Positions 31,087 to 40,214 of a DNA stretch of 64,000 bases are shown here, piece by piece. How positions within the stretch are numbered: position 1 is the first letter of the stretch; every line of letters begins with the position of its first letter. The translations under genes and the position numbers were made by a program. The notes under the pieces are model-generated. The model ran no database searches, had not been told where the DNA came from, and was given only the letters and a program-made list of their open reading frames with translations. Source of the stretch: Marinomonas profundimaris (GTDB taxonomy: Bacteria; Pseudomonadota; Gammaproteobacteria; Pseudomonadales; Marinomonadaceae); the NCBI RefSeq assembly GCF_000508165.1, contig NZ_AYOZ01000001.1, forward strand, positions 372,001 to 436,000, given 5' to 3'.

Positions 31087-31181
31087 CTCGAAAGCATTGT
31101 GAAACAAAGATGGTTTGGTTTGTGCTGTCCCCGTGTTTCGATATAGAGTGGCGCGATATTCATCTCTGATAAGGAATCAAT

Positions 31182-31652
31182 ATGACGTATTTGAAGAAAC
31201 CTCTAGGTGTTACGTATATCACGCGAGGCATTGCAGCGGCGCTGCTTGTTACACAGGTAACGGCATGCGGAACCTTACTTTATCCTGAACGTCGCGGACA
31301 AACTAACGGTCAAATAGACGTTGGTGTTGCGGCGCTTGACGCCATTGGGTTGTTGTTTTTCTTTGTTCCTGGTGTGGTGGCATTTGGCGTAGACTTTATT
31401 ACAGGTGCGATTTATTTACCGGGTGCTGGCATGGCAAGCCTGACAGCAGACGAGTTAAATTCGATTAAAAACGGCCCTGATTCCGTGGATATTGAAAAAT
31501 TTAAAACCGTCATGGCGCAGCGTACAGACATTCAGCTTCCTAATGACGTTTACACGGATCAATTGAATGTTATGGCGATGTCGTCTACGCAATCTCTAAA
31601 AATCGCGATGGGTTTATCAGCCGAACGCGTGGCGTCCGCTTCTGCTTATTGA
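31182..31652 (+). CDS. Predicted small lipoprotein
   Basis: A 156-residue protein with a signal peptide ending in a lipobox (QVTAC, Cys at about residue 29). A hydrophobic mid-segment (LDAIGLLFFFVPGVVAFGVDFITGAIYLP) is followed by a soluble C-terminal half. The GLLFFFVPGVVAF stretch recurs in small proteobacterial lipoproteins of unknown role. AAGGAA precedes the ATG. It stands alone between lhgO and the convergent regulator operon. Confidence 0.75.
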   Translation: MTYLKKPLGVTYITRGIAAALLVTQVTACGTLLYPERRGQTNGQIDVGVAALDAIGLLFFFVPGVVAFGVDFITGAIYLPGAGMASLTADELNSIKNGPDSVDIEKFKTVMAQRTDIQLPNDVYTDQLNVMAMSSTQSLKIAMGLSAERVASASAY

Positions 31653-31673
31653 TGGCGGTACGAGGGGGCAGAG

Positions 31674-32078
31674 CTAGCAGGCTTGGTAAATGATTTTCTG
31701 CATGGTGGCTATGTCTTGATCTTGTTGTAATGTGATTATGTTAGCGTCCGTCTTAATAATATTTTCCCAGATATTGTCCGCTATCTTAATTGACTCCCCT
31801 TGTATTCGAATAATCAAATCCACATCTCTCTTGATGACCAACGCCGTAATTTCGCTGGGCGAATATACCGTCGCACCGTTCACTTTAGTCCGATTATTCC
31901 AAGGCTCATCATCAATAAATGCCGCGATCTCTATTTGCTGTTCAGTGTGTTTATTGTTGTCGAGTAAGGACTTAGACAATGAAAAACACAAGTAATCGAT
32001 ACCAATAAAAATCACTTTTTTGGGCGCGAGTTTTCGTTTAAATAGGGCACGAAAACGGGTAATCAAATTCAATCTCAT
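31674..32078 (-). CDS. Small Rossmann-like protein in a two-component operon
   Basis: A 134-residue protein. After a basic N-terminus (RFRALFKRKLAPKK) the pattern KVIFIGIDYLCFSLSKSL...EIAAFIDDEPWNN resembles the N-terminal nucleotide- or CoA-binding Rossmann half found in sugar-epimerase-like and CoA_binding_3 domains. No catalytic part follows. It lies eight bases after the response regulator gene, so it probably belongs to the kinase-regulator operon. Function unknown. Confidence 0.6.
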   Translation of the reverse strand: MRLNLITRFRALFKRKLAPKKVIFIGIDYLCFSLSKSLLDNNKHTEQQIEIAAFIDDEPWNNRTKVNGATVYSPSEITALVIKRDVDLIIRIQGESIKIADNIWENIIKTDANIITLQQDQDIATMQKIIYQAC

Positions 32079-32086
32079 TGTGATGA

Positions 32087-32770
32087 TTACCCCATTTTGG
32101 TATAGCGTTGTTTAGGGCGGCCGCCGGTTTTGTAATCCAGCGTCATAGCGACTTGTTTTTGCGCTTCTAAATATTCTAAATATCGTCTGGCGGTAATACG
32201 ACTAAGATTAACCGCGTCGCCTATGTCTTCTGCTGTAAACGGTGTGTCGTCGAGCGTATTCAGGTATTGAGTCAACTTTTCCAGTGTTTTTTCATCGATA
32301 CCTTTTGGCGTTTTACGACTGTTGTCGGAGGTGGCATTTTTGCGAAATAGCGCATCGATGTCTTGCTGGTCAATTTTATCGTTCTTGTTGAGTCTTTTTC
32401 TAAAATCCAAATAATCATTCAGCGCTTGAAGCACGCGAGACATTCGAATGGGTTTGACAAGATAATCCATCACGCCTAATTGAATGGCTTTTTCTATCGT
32501 GGTGGTTTCTCTTTCGGCGGTGGTCATGATAAACGCGGCTTGAATGCCATTGGTTTTTAATGACTTTATGAGATCAATGCCGTTTCCATCAGGCAAAGAA
32601 ATGTCGACCATGATCAGCTCAGGTTCAAACGCTTCGGCTTTTAGTACTGCCTCGGTCACGCTTTCACAGGCAGCGACAACGTAAAAGTCGGTGTGTTGGT
32701 TGATGGTACTTTCTAATACATAGCTAGCACGTAGATCATCTTCCACTATCATCACAGGAATGCGACTCAT
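32087..32770 (-). CDS. CitB/DcuR-family response regulator
   Basis: A 227-residue regulator. The receiver domain (residues 1-120) has the acidic pair in MIVEDD, the phosphoryl aspartate in MVDISLPDGNG, Thr in MTTAER and Lys in YLVKPI. The C-terminal winged helix (FTAEDIGDAVNLSRITARRYLEYL) is typical of CitB/DcuR. It overlaps the kinase stop by four bases. It most likely controls the transporter gene upstream of the kinase, by analogy with DcuSR and CitAB. Confidence 0.9.
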   Translation of the reverse strand: MSRIPVMIVEDDLRASYVLESTINQHTDFYVVAACESVTEAVLKAEAFEPELIMVDISLPDGNGIDLIKSLKTNGIQAAFIMTTAERETTTIEKAIQLGVMDYLVKPIRMSRVLQALNDYLDFRKRLNKNDKIDQQDIDALFRKNATSDNSRKTPKGIDEKTLEKLTQYLNTLDDTPFTAEDIGDAVNLSRITARRYLEYLEAQKQVAMTLDYKTGGRPKQRYTKMG

Positions 32771-34365
32771 CTTGTTAGTGCTCGCTTTTCTAGGTAAATA
32801 CTAAACACAGTGGTGTTCACGTTACTTCGTTCCCAATCAAGGCTGCCGTGGTATTGATCGACGACCTTTTTGACTAAATATAATCCAATGCCGTGCTGTT
32901 CTGTGTAGTGTTTGCTACTGACACCGAAGTCTAATATTCGGTTTTCTAGCTTCTCGTCCACGCCTGCGCCGCTGTCTTCAATCTGAATCATGATGTGGGC
33001 GTTACGGTCACTAATATACAGCTTAACAAAAGGCGGCGTCATTAATCTGTTAGACCATGCGGCCAATAAGGCGTTGTCGATTAAATTACCGACGAGTGTC
33101 ACTAAGGCTTCGTTGGTGTCCGGTGAATACCGGCCTAATTGACTGTCACTTTCAATCAAGAAACCGACTTTTAAATCTTTGGCTTTATTGTGCTTGGCAA
33201 ATATCAGCCCTGCAACGGCGCTGTTTTCGATGGTTTTAATGATTTGCCTCAGCACGACTTGGTCTCCGTCGCTTTCTTGCTGAAGGTATTCAATCGCATC
33301 GACATAGTGTTCCGCTTGCAGCATGCCAGACAAAACATTCAAGCGGTTGGCGTATTCGTGTGTTTTAGCGCGCAATAAATCTGCGTAATTTTTCGTGGCG
33401 GTGAGTTCTTGTTCGAGTGATTTTTCTCCGTGATCGGGGAAAAATACAATCACATAACCGATGTCGCCTTTTTGGCTTTTTATAGGGTACAGAGTGGCAA
33501 TGAATTCTAACTTTCCAAGATTGAAGCGGTTCTTAGTGATGTTACCTTTGGCTTCCAAGGCAAAGTGAGAAAGACTTTGGGACTGCTCGCTCAACGGCTT
33601 TTTTACCACCTGAGAAACACTCAGCACATTCATGGTTAACCATTCGATGGCCATGGCGTTAATCGCGGTAATGTTTTGCTCATGGTCAATGGCGACAATG
33701 CCATCGCGAATACTGTCTAAAATCAATTCGTGTTCTTTGAATTTTTGTACGATTTCTTCGGGTTCGAGTGATAAAAAGGTGCGTTTTAGCTTGGCAATTA
33801 AAACAGCGGCGATAATGACACCAAGTAAATACACAAAAATGACCAACAGCCCAGCTTCACGCAAATGCTGATAAATTAATTCGCTGGTGGTTTGTGACAA
33901 ATAACCCACACTGACCGCGCCAATAATGTCGTCTTTGTCTCTGATCGGCGTGAAGTTTCGAATGGCTTCCCCTAACGAGCCTTTGGCAACGCTGGTGAGT
34001 TCCTTGCCATCTATCAATGCGGGATAAATATCGTCGCCGATAAATACTTTCCCTACCATGGATTGAGTTGGGTGGCTGAGGCGAATCGCTTTTTTATCCA
34101 CCACCACAATATAAGACGCGTCGGTTTGCTTACGCAGGCTTTCGATATGATCTTGTAGTGAGCTTGGCTGGCCGAGGTTACTCGTTTGGATGGCGCGAAT
34201 GACCCTGTCGTCATGAGCCACCACACGGGCTAACTCTAATCCGCGTTTACTGATGCCGTCTAAATAGGCGTTTTGTAAGGAATAGCCAAATACCAGAGCA
34301 ATGGCGACAACAATAATGGTGATCGTCGAAATGGTGATTAAGGCAAGGTAAGACTTTAATGTCAT
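32767..34365 (-). CDS. CitA/DcuS-family membrane sensor histidine kinase
   Basis: A 532-residue kinase. The first TM helix (residues about 6-28) and a second near 170-195 flank a periplasmic sCache/PDC domain that senses carboxylates in this family. A cytoplasmic PAS domain and a SpoOB-type dimerisation region with His in KTHEYANRLNVLSG follow. The HATPase has the N-box LIDNALLA, DSGAGVD and GIGLYLVKKVV. The frame is open back to a TTG at 34398; the ATG at 34365 gives the usual short N-terminus before TM1. The ligand is probably citrate, malate or a related acid, given the adjacent 2-hydroxycarboxylate transporter. Confidence 0.9.
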   Translation of the reverse strand: MTLKSYLALITISTITIIVVAIALVFGYSLQNAYLDGISKRGLELARVVAHDDRVIRAIQTSNLGQPSSLQDHIESLRKQTDASYIVVVDKKAIRLSHPTQSMVGKVFIGDDIYPALIDGKELTSVAKGSLGEAIRNFTPIRDKDDIIGAVSVGYLSQTTSELIYQHLREAGLLVIFVYLLGVIIAAVLIAKLKRTFLSLEPEEIVQKFKEHELILDSIRDGIVAIDHEQNITAINAMAIEWLTMNVLSVSQVVKKPLSEQSQSLSHFALEAKGNITKNRFNLGKLEFIATLYPIKSQKGDIGYVIVFFPDHGEKSLEQELTATKNYADLLRAKTHEYANRLNVLSGMLQAEHYVDAIEYLQQESDGDQVVLRQIIKTIENSAVAGLIFAKHNKAKDLKVGFLIESDSQLGRYSPDTNEALVTLVGNLIDNALLAAWSNRLMTPPFVKLYISDRNAHIMIQIEDSGAGVDEKLENRILDFGVSSKHYTEQHGIGLYLVKKVVDQYHGSLDWERSNVNTTVFSIYLEKRALTR

Positions 34366-34429
34366 GTGCGCATTACTGATGGAAAATAAGAAGCGCAATG
34401 ATACAGCATACAGAGGACGGGCTAAAGAA

Positions 34430-34457
34430 AGGGAAAAGCCGTATCGGGCTTTTCCCT
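34430..34457 (-). terminator. Terminator after the 2-hydroxycarboxylate transporter gene
   Basis: The 11-bp perfect stem AGGGAAAAGCC/GGCTTTTCCCT has a six-base loop. On the minus strand it is followed by TTTCTTT, so it ends the transporter transcript before the kinase operon. Confidence 0.75.
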
Positions 34458-34482
34458 ATTATTTGATACTTAGTCATTCGCC

Positions 34483-35766
34483 TTACGCGATGGCTTGAAC
34501 AACCATTGTGGCAAGAATCAACATGAAAGCACCACCGATCCGAGAAGAGATCTGTGCGAAAGGCATCAGTTCCATACGCTTACTTGCTGCAAGAACCGCC
34601 ACGTCGCCAGTACCACCCATATTTGCCATGCAAAGACCACCCGTGATCGCCGCTTCGATAGGGTAGAATCCCATCATCCAACCAATTAATCCTGCACCGA
34701 ACACCGCACCCAGTACCGTGATTAATACAAGCAAGAAGTACATAGGCGAAAGAGCCGCTAGGATTTGGTTTAGATCCGTATACGCCACGCCGATACCAAC
34801 CAAAAGCGCTGGTGTTAAGTTACCAACCACAAATTTATACCAAGAATGGGCTGCTTGCTCTAGGGCAGTAGGCATAATGCCAGATACTTTGATGAGCGCG
34901 ATAGACAGGATCATCAATGCGTACGTGTGCATGTCGATGACACTGGATAACAAGGTACCAACAAAGTACATAGTAACCGCTAAGAGAGCACCCACACCCA
35001 GTGTGGTGACATTAAGAGGTGCAGTCGATTGGTCTTCTTCCTCAATGGCTTTTTGTCCACGAATAAGCTGACCATTACCCGTTAGGTTGGGTGCAACTTG
35101 TCCTAGTTTGTTTAACAAACCGGCCATTACAATGGCGATGGCATTACCGATGGCCAGCGCTGGTACCATTTGAGACATCAATGTTTCGGCGTTCATGCCC
35201 GTTTTGCCTGACATGATTTCAACCAAAGGCACAGCACCTGCACCCATGCCGCCGCCCATAATTGGCAAGGCAATCAGCATCACAGAATCATAAAAGCTCT
35301 TGCTTACCAACATGCCAACTAAGCCAGTGAAAAGACAGGCAAAGAACGCAGACCCAAGAATAACGGGAATGTATTTTAACGCCGCTTTTTTTAGTGTTTG
35401 AGTGTCCATGCCGAAGATCGAGCCAGTCACAAGACTTGCAACATAAAACGCTAAGAAACCGCCGCTTTTCATAAACGTGGTGACATTTTGCTCGGCGCTT
35501 GCAGGAAAAATAGAACTGTGGAAAAGGTACGCTGAACCAAAAATAACCACGATGGCACCACCGCCGAAAAACTGATTGATTATCGGTGTTCTGTCGCCAA
35601 TGTAATTTAGGATGAAGCCAGTGATGACCATGATTCCCAAAGCGCCGATCATCCCGCTTGGCATCTTGCCTGCAAAGGTGGCTAATAAAATGGTGATAGC
35701 GGCAATGGCTAAAATAATTTTACTGGTACGCTGATCTTGTACCGTCATGGCATCGTTTGTGATCAT
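34483..35766 (-). CDS. 2-hydroxycarboxylate transporter family symporter (CitS/MaeN-like)
   Basis: A 427-residue inner-membrane protein with about 11 hydrophobic segments. It carries the two Gly-rich motifs of the 2HCT family, MGGGMGAGAVPL in the middle and MGGTGDVAVLAAS near the end, which form the re-entrant loops. Members exchange or co-transport citrate or malate with Na+ or H+. The neighbouring CitA/CitB-type system is its likely regulator. GAGAG lies six bases before the ATG. Which acid it carries cannot be told from sequence. Confidence 0.9.
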   Translation of the reverse strand: MITNDAMTVQDQRTSKIILAIAAITILLATFAGKMPSGMIGALGIMVITGFILNYIGDRTPIINQFFGGGAIVVIFGSAYLFHSSIFPASAEQNVTTFMKSGGFLAFYVASLVTGSIFGMDTQTLKKAALKYIPVILGSAFFACLFTGLVGMLVSKSFYDSVMLIALPIMGGGMGAGAVPLVEIMSGKTGMNAETLMSQMVPALAIGNAIAIVMAGLLNKLGQVAPNLTGNGQLIRGQKAIEEEDQSTAPLNVTTLGVGALLAVTMYFVGTLLSSVIDMHTYALMILSIALIKVSGIMPTALEQAAHSWYKFVVGNLTPALLVGIGVAYTDLNQILAALSPMYFLLVLITVLGAVFGAGLIGWMMGFYPIEAAITGGLCMANMGGTGDVAVLAASKRMELMPFAQISSRIGGAFMLILATMVVQAIA

Positions 35767-36027
35767 GGAAGACTCTCATTTATTGTTTGTATTAATTTGC
35801 GCCGCAGTCTACCAACCTTCGATCTAAGCGGAAGTTACTTTTCTTTTAATGAAACTAAAGAAAGCTTTAGAAACTTTTGTAATGCTGTTTTGTCGTCTTA
35901 TTTACGTATTAAAGGAAGGTTCTTGTTGGGGGGGTGACGTTTTAGGGCGCCAGAATGGGAGCATGTACTGACAACGAAAAAGGCGTACATCGGTAATGAA
36001 AGGAGAGGGCGAAGCGTATCAAAAGAG

Positions 36028-37746
36028 TTAATGCAGACTACGGTTTTTTCCGTGTAACTGAATCCAGTCTGTCATGGCATCCGCCGTCATTGGTCTGGCG
36101 ATGAAATACCCTTGGCCAATATGGCAGCCCATGTCTATCAGTGCTTGTTCGTGCTCCATAGACTCAATGCCTTCGGCGATTAAGTTATATTCAAAAGCCT
36201 GACTAAGGGCAACGATGCACTGGATGATCGAACGATCTTCTTTATTGGACAGGATGTTTTGAACAAAGCTCTTATCAATTTTAAGTGTGTTCAATGGCAA
36301 TTTTTTTAAATAGCTCAGCGATGCGTACCCTGTGCCAAAATCATCCAACGCGACATGAACACCGAGCGCACAGCAGCCTTTTACCACGTCCACCGCACTG
36401 TTTATATCTGCTAAGGAAACCGTTTCCAGAACTTCTAATTCTAATGCTTTCGGGTTTACGTTCGGGAACGTCAGTAATAAATCAGATAGCCGTTGTACAA
36501 ACCCTTTGCAGAGCAAGTGAGCGGGCGCAATATTCACACTGACAACTAAGTCGCTTATGTCCCACAGAGTGTGTTGATGTAGTGCTTCTTTGAGAACCCA
36601 TTCGCCAATAAGAATACCAATGTTAGGGTGTTCTAAGGCCTCTGAAAAATCCCCAGGATACAGAAACCCCAACTCTGGATGGTTCCAACGAATCAGTGCT
36701 TCAACACCAATGATTTGGTGACTTATCATATTCACTTGAGGCTGATAGTGAAGTTCGAATTCACGTCGTTCTATCCCAATCTCCGCTGCTTGCAGCAATT
36801 GTCGACGATGATACTGGCGTCTTTCCTCTTCCGGGTCAAAAAAAAGAATGTTATTGCTGCCCAAGCTTTTGGCTTGATACATGGTTTGATCTGCTCGACG
36901 TAAAATGGTGTCAGCATCAAGGCTTTCATTTGTCACCAACGCGACACCAATGCTGACAGACACTTGAACATGGCAATCAAATTCTGATAATTCAATTGGA
37001 ATGTTCACTAACTCAATGATTTGGTTAAGATAGGCTCTGCATTCTACATGATTGGTGATGTCGGGTAGTAAGAGAACGAACTCATCGCCGCCAAGACGAG
37101 CGAGCGTATCGTTTTTGCTCAAGATGGTTTTTAATCGATCGGCAATGGTGACAAGGACAAAATCTCCCGTGTCGTGACCATAGTTATCATTCACCGGTTT
37201 GAAATTATCAAGATCGAGGAAGGCGATGGCAGCGGTGTTTTCTTTTTCGATGATTTTTTGTAGATTTTTCAAAAAAAGTGGGCGACTGGCTAGCCCGGTG
37301 AGATTGTCGTAATGCGCCATGTTATGAAGCTTTTTTTCTAAATCGGCTCTATGAATTGAACTGATAATAGCTCGGATCAGTTGAGCGCTTTTTAATTGCC
37401 CTTTCAGTAAATAATCACTGGCGCCTAGACGCATAGCTTCTGCGGCGACTTCTTCATCACCAAGTCCTGTAATCATAATAACAGCACAGCGGTTTTCCAT
37501 AATGGTTCGAATATTACTTAACAGTGTGAGCCCAGAATTTAAGCCGAGACGGTAGTCGACAATCACACAGTCGTATTCGCTGTTATTGAGGTGTGCCATA
37601 GAGTCTTCGATCGAAGAAGCTTCTGAGATATTGGTTTCAAAGTCCGTTTTGGACAGCATGCGACGTAGGCGCTCGCGATCAACATCGTCGTCATCAACAA
37701 TTAATAGTTTTAAGGCGTGATTTCCATGAGCTTCTAAAACATCCAT
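36028..37746 (-). CDS. Response regulator with REC-GGDEF-EAL domains
   Basis: A 572-residue cyclic-di-GMP regulator. The receiver domain (residues 12-130) has phosphoryl Asp64. The diguanylate cyclase domain has an intact GGDEF at 219-223, and the phosphodiesterase domain begins with VEALIRWNHP near residue 350. The EAL core motifs (E-A-L, LDDFGTGYASL, KIDKSFV, EGIE) all look intact, so both activities are possible. It is the last gene of the kinase-receiver-REC-GGDEF-EAL operon, 12 bases after the receiver gene. Confidence 0.93.
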   Translation of the reverse strand: MDVLEAHGNHALKLLIVDDDDVDRERLRRMLSKTDFETNISEASSIEDSMAHLNNSEYDCVIVDYRLGLNSGLTLLSNIRTIMENRCAVIMITGLGDEEVAAEAMRLGASDYLLKGQLKSAQLIRAIISSIHRADLEKKLHNMAHYDNLTGLASRPLFLKNLQKIIEKENTAAIAFLDLDNFKPVNDNYGHDTGDFVLVTIADRLKTILSKNDTLARLGGDEFVLLLPDITNHVECRAYLNQIIELVNIPIELSEFDCHVQVSVSIGVALVTNESLDADTILRRADQTMYQAKSLGSNNILFFDPEEERRQYHRRQLLQAAEIGIERREFELHYQPQVNMISHQIIGVEALIRWNHPELGFLYPGDFSEALEHPNIGILIGEWVLKEALHQHTLWDISDLVVSVNIAPAHLLCKGFVQRLSDLLLTFPNVNPKALELEVLETVSLADINSAVDVVKGCCALGVHVALDDFGTGYASLSYLKKLPLNTLKIDKSFVQNILSNKEDRSIIQCIVALSQAFEYNLIAEGIESMEHEQALIDMGCHIGQGYFIARPMTADAMTDWIQLHGKNRSLH

Positions 37747-37758
37747 GATACTTCCAAC

Positions 37759-38184
37759 TTAATGATTAGGTTCAACGGCCTCTTTATAGGCGTTTAGTAA
37801 GATGGCTAACTTCGCAAATTGAGGCCCAACGGCCGACTTAACCATATAGCCTGCAACGTTATTGTCGTAAGCGCGAGCGCGGTCATTGTCGTCATTCGAC
37901 GTGGTCAAAATGAAGATAACCGCGTTTTGTAAATCCGGACTGTCACGAACGGCTTCCAAAAACTCAAAGCCATTCATGACGGGCATGTTTAAATCCAACA
38001 AAACAAGAAAGGGCGAGCTCAGTTTGCGTGTGGGATGTGCACCATTGAGTATGTCGAGTGCCATTTGACCATGCTCGGCATAGACAAGCTTCATATCAGA
38101 TGAGACTTTTCTTAAACTCCGGCTGATCGATTCTGCGGCAACATCATCGTCTTCGACGATTAAAATACTGAGATCATTAATCAT
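37759..38184 (-). CDS. Single-domain response regulator
   Basis: A 141-residue receiver with no output domain, of the Rcp1-like type that often pairs with phytochrome-like or PAS kinases. It has the acidic triad in LIVEDDD, the phosphoryl Asp in LLDLNMPVMNG, Thr in ILTTS and Lys in YMVKS. It overlaps the kinase gene by eight bases, so kinase and receiver are translationally coupled. It could relay phosphate to, or compete with, the REC-GGDEF-EAL protein. Confidence 0.92.
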   Translation of the reverse strand: MINDLSILIVEDDDVAAESISRSLRKVSSDMKLVYAEHGQMALDILNGAHPTRKLSSPFLVLLDLNMPVMNGFEFLEAVRDSPDLQNAVIFILTTSNDDNDRARAYDNNVAGYMVKSAVGPQFAKLAILLNAYKEAVEPNH

Positions 38185-39655
38185 GATTATCTTTCCTTAA
38201 AAAACGAGGCCACCAAACGTGGAATGTCATTCCGCGCTGAGTGGTATTGGCTTTTACATCAATGGAGCCGCCGTGTGTTTCAACTAAACGACGACTAACA
38301 GAAAGGCCGATGCCCGTTCCACTGCGTTCACTTGAGGTGACCGTTTGGAATAATCGAAAAATGCGTTTGCAAGCCGCTTCTGGAATGCCCGGGCCGTCAT
38401 CGCAAATTTCAAAATGACACAGGTTATTTTCTGCTTTGCAACGGACGACAATCGTGCCTTTTTTTGTATCGTGATGTTTAATCGCATTACTAAGAAGATT
38501 ACGTATTACGGTTTCCAGCGGCGTCCAAGTGGAAACAAAACGTTCTAGCTGTACATCTCGCTCTAATGTCATGCCCTCTGGAACATCCAGCAGTTCAAAA
38601 ACATTATCTAATAGAATATTGACGTTAATCTCTTGAGTGTTGGCGTCTATTTTTCCTGCGCGGGCGTACGCTAACAAATTGTCAATTAGTTGTTCCATGC
38701 GCTGAATCCGCACTTCTATTCTGTTTAGGTTCTTAGTGACTTCTTCAGGCGTTCCGTCACCAAGGTCTTCTTTGACCCAATCCAATAAATCGGCAATGCC
38801 GCGCAATGGCGAACGCAGATCATGGGAAGCCACATACGTAAACTCTTCCAAATTGGTGTTGGTTTCGCGAAGCTCTTGTTCCATGCGTTTACGTTGAGTG
38901 ATGTCCAACACGAAGACAAAAACCATGTTTTTGTTGTCTTCGTCTTCAAATGGACTTAAACCAATTTCTACTGGAAACTCACGACCGTCTTTGTGCAGCG
39001 CGGTCAAATCTCGACCGACGCCCATCATCCGTGGCATGGGATTTTGATGAAAGGAATGCCGTAAACCATCGTGATGTTTTCGGTAGCGTTCAGGCAATAG
39101 CATATCGAGCTTTTTGTTTAGGAGCTCTTCTTGTGTGTAACCAAACGAAGCGCATAACACAGCATTGGTCAATTGAATGGTGCCGTCAGAGTCAACCACT
39201 AAAACCCCGTGAGGGGCATCTTGGATGGAGCGCTGAAACATTCGACTTGCTCGTAAGCGAGAAGAGAGGTCGATCAGTGTCGCCAGTACAAAGGTTTGAC
39301 CTTCGTGTTGCAGCGGATTCAGACCAATTTCAATGGGAATATGCGTGCCATCTTTACGCTGAGCGTGGAGCTCTTGTCCGACGCCCATTTGACGCTTACG
39401 GGGTTGATTGAAGAACTGGCTCATCAAGTGTTTGTGGTTCGCTTGGAACTCGTTCGGTAACAGGGAATCAATGTCTATTGTCAGCAGTTCATCCGCGGAA
39501 TACCCGAGTATGTCGGCAAGAGATTCATTGACGAAGAGAATGTTTGCCTGGGTGTTAACAATCATGGCACCCATTGGTAAGCAATCAACCAACTGTTGTA
39601 AAAAAGTGCTACTTCCAAGAGGCTGGTGAGGTGAAAAATCTTTAATTTCAGCCAT
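38177..39655 (-). CDS. Dual-PAS histidine kinase
   Basis: A 492-residue soluble kinase without TM segments. Two PAS domains (about 20-130 and 145-260) share a repeated FGYTQEELL / LGYSADELL and GVGRDLTALHKDG / GVGQELHAQRKDG pattern. HisKA has the phospho-His in VASHDLRSPLRG, and the HATPase has NLLSNAIKHHD, DDGPGIP and GTGIGLSVSRR. It heads the three-gene operon that ends in the REC-GGDEF-EAL protein. The PAS ligand cannot be told. Confidence 0.92.
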   Translation of the reverse strand: MAEIKDFSPHQPLGSSTFLQQLVDCLPMGAMIVNTQANILFVNESLADILGYSADELLTIDIDSLLPNEFQANHKHLMSQFFNQPRKRQMGVGQELHAQRKDGTHIPIEIGLNPLQHEGQTFVLATLIDLSSRLRASRMFQRSIQDAPHGVLVVDSDGTIQLTNAVLCASFGYTQEELLNKKLDMLLPERYRKHHDGLRHSFHQNPMPRMMGVGRDLTALHKDGREFPVEIGLSPFEDEDNKNMVFVFVLDITQRKRMEQELRETNTNLEEFTYVASHDLRSPLRGIADLLDWVKEDLGDGTPEEVTKNLNRIEVRIQRMEQLIDNLLAYARAGKIDANTQEINVNILLDNVFELLDVPEGMTLERDVQLERFVSTWTPLETVIRNLLSNAIKHHDTKKGTIVVRCKAENNLCHFEICDDGPGIPEAACKRIFRLFQTVTSSERSGTGIGLSVSRRLVETHGGSIDVKANTTQRGMTFHVWWPRFLRKDNHD

Positions 39656-40214
39656 GTTCTATTGATCCATTTAATCCATTAATAAGCTTCCGTTATAACT
39701 AATAGATGAAAATGGACAGATTAACAGCAAATAAACGTACTAGATTTGTTAACAAAGGTATCTCGACATGTTGGAAGTCCAGTCGCCTTTCATACATTGA
39801 TATAAAAGCTGAGCTAGGTTTATTTGAAATCATGGTGTTGAGAAAAAAACATGGCATCTTAGGTGCGCTTTTCTTAAGTGAAATAACCTATCGATTTTGC
39901 CAAACATAAGCTCACGAAATGGTGAGTTTTTTAGTGTTTTTCCTACATGGTAATCGCGTCATATTACGCTTTCCTATTTACACCATTAGGCAATAAGCAA
40001 TGGGTTAACGTCTTATTCCTTGGTCGGTTCTCATCCCTCTGTCGTAAATTGTCATCCGCTGGACGCTCCTAAGCATTAGGCCAAAATTCTTTCTCTCTAT
40101 TATCACGGTGAAAGCTTACTTTATGGCGTCTTCAGCTTGCTGGGCGGCACAACCTTTTTTAACCACACCACGATAATCGCTTGAGTCGATTGTTTATATA
40201 AGGGAGCTGATCTG
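39656..40214 (+). promoter_or_regulatory. Upstream region of the sox operon (559 bp)
   Basis: No convincing gene is seen. The stretch holds a 12-bp palindrome, TTTGTTAACAAA (39745-39756), a small stem CTCAC/GTGAG with TTTTTT (39911-39932), and a good ribosome site AAGGGAG before soxB. The sox promoter should lie in the second half. No glycine-riboswitch-like core was recognised. Confidence 0.5.

Noticed and set aside
38950-39411. Plus-strand frame of 153 codons inside the PAS kinase gene
   Set aside because: It is fully inside a well-supported kinase gene on the other strand and its translation has no protein-like pattern.
39706-39909. 67-codon frame in the sox upstream region followed by a small stem with T run
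   Set aside because: No ribosome site, no recognisable motif and an unlikely amino-acid pattern. The stem is only 5 bp, and a leader or chance open frame is more likely.
39656-40214. Possible glycine riboswitch before the sarcosine oxidase operon
   Set aside because: I looked for the paired glycine aptamer cores and found no recognisable core motifs.
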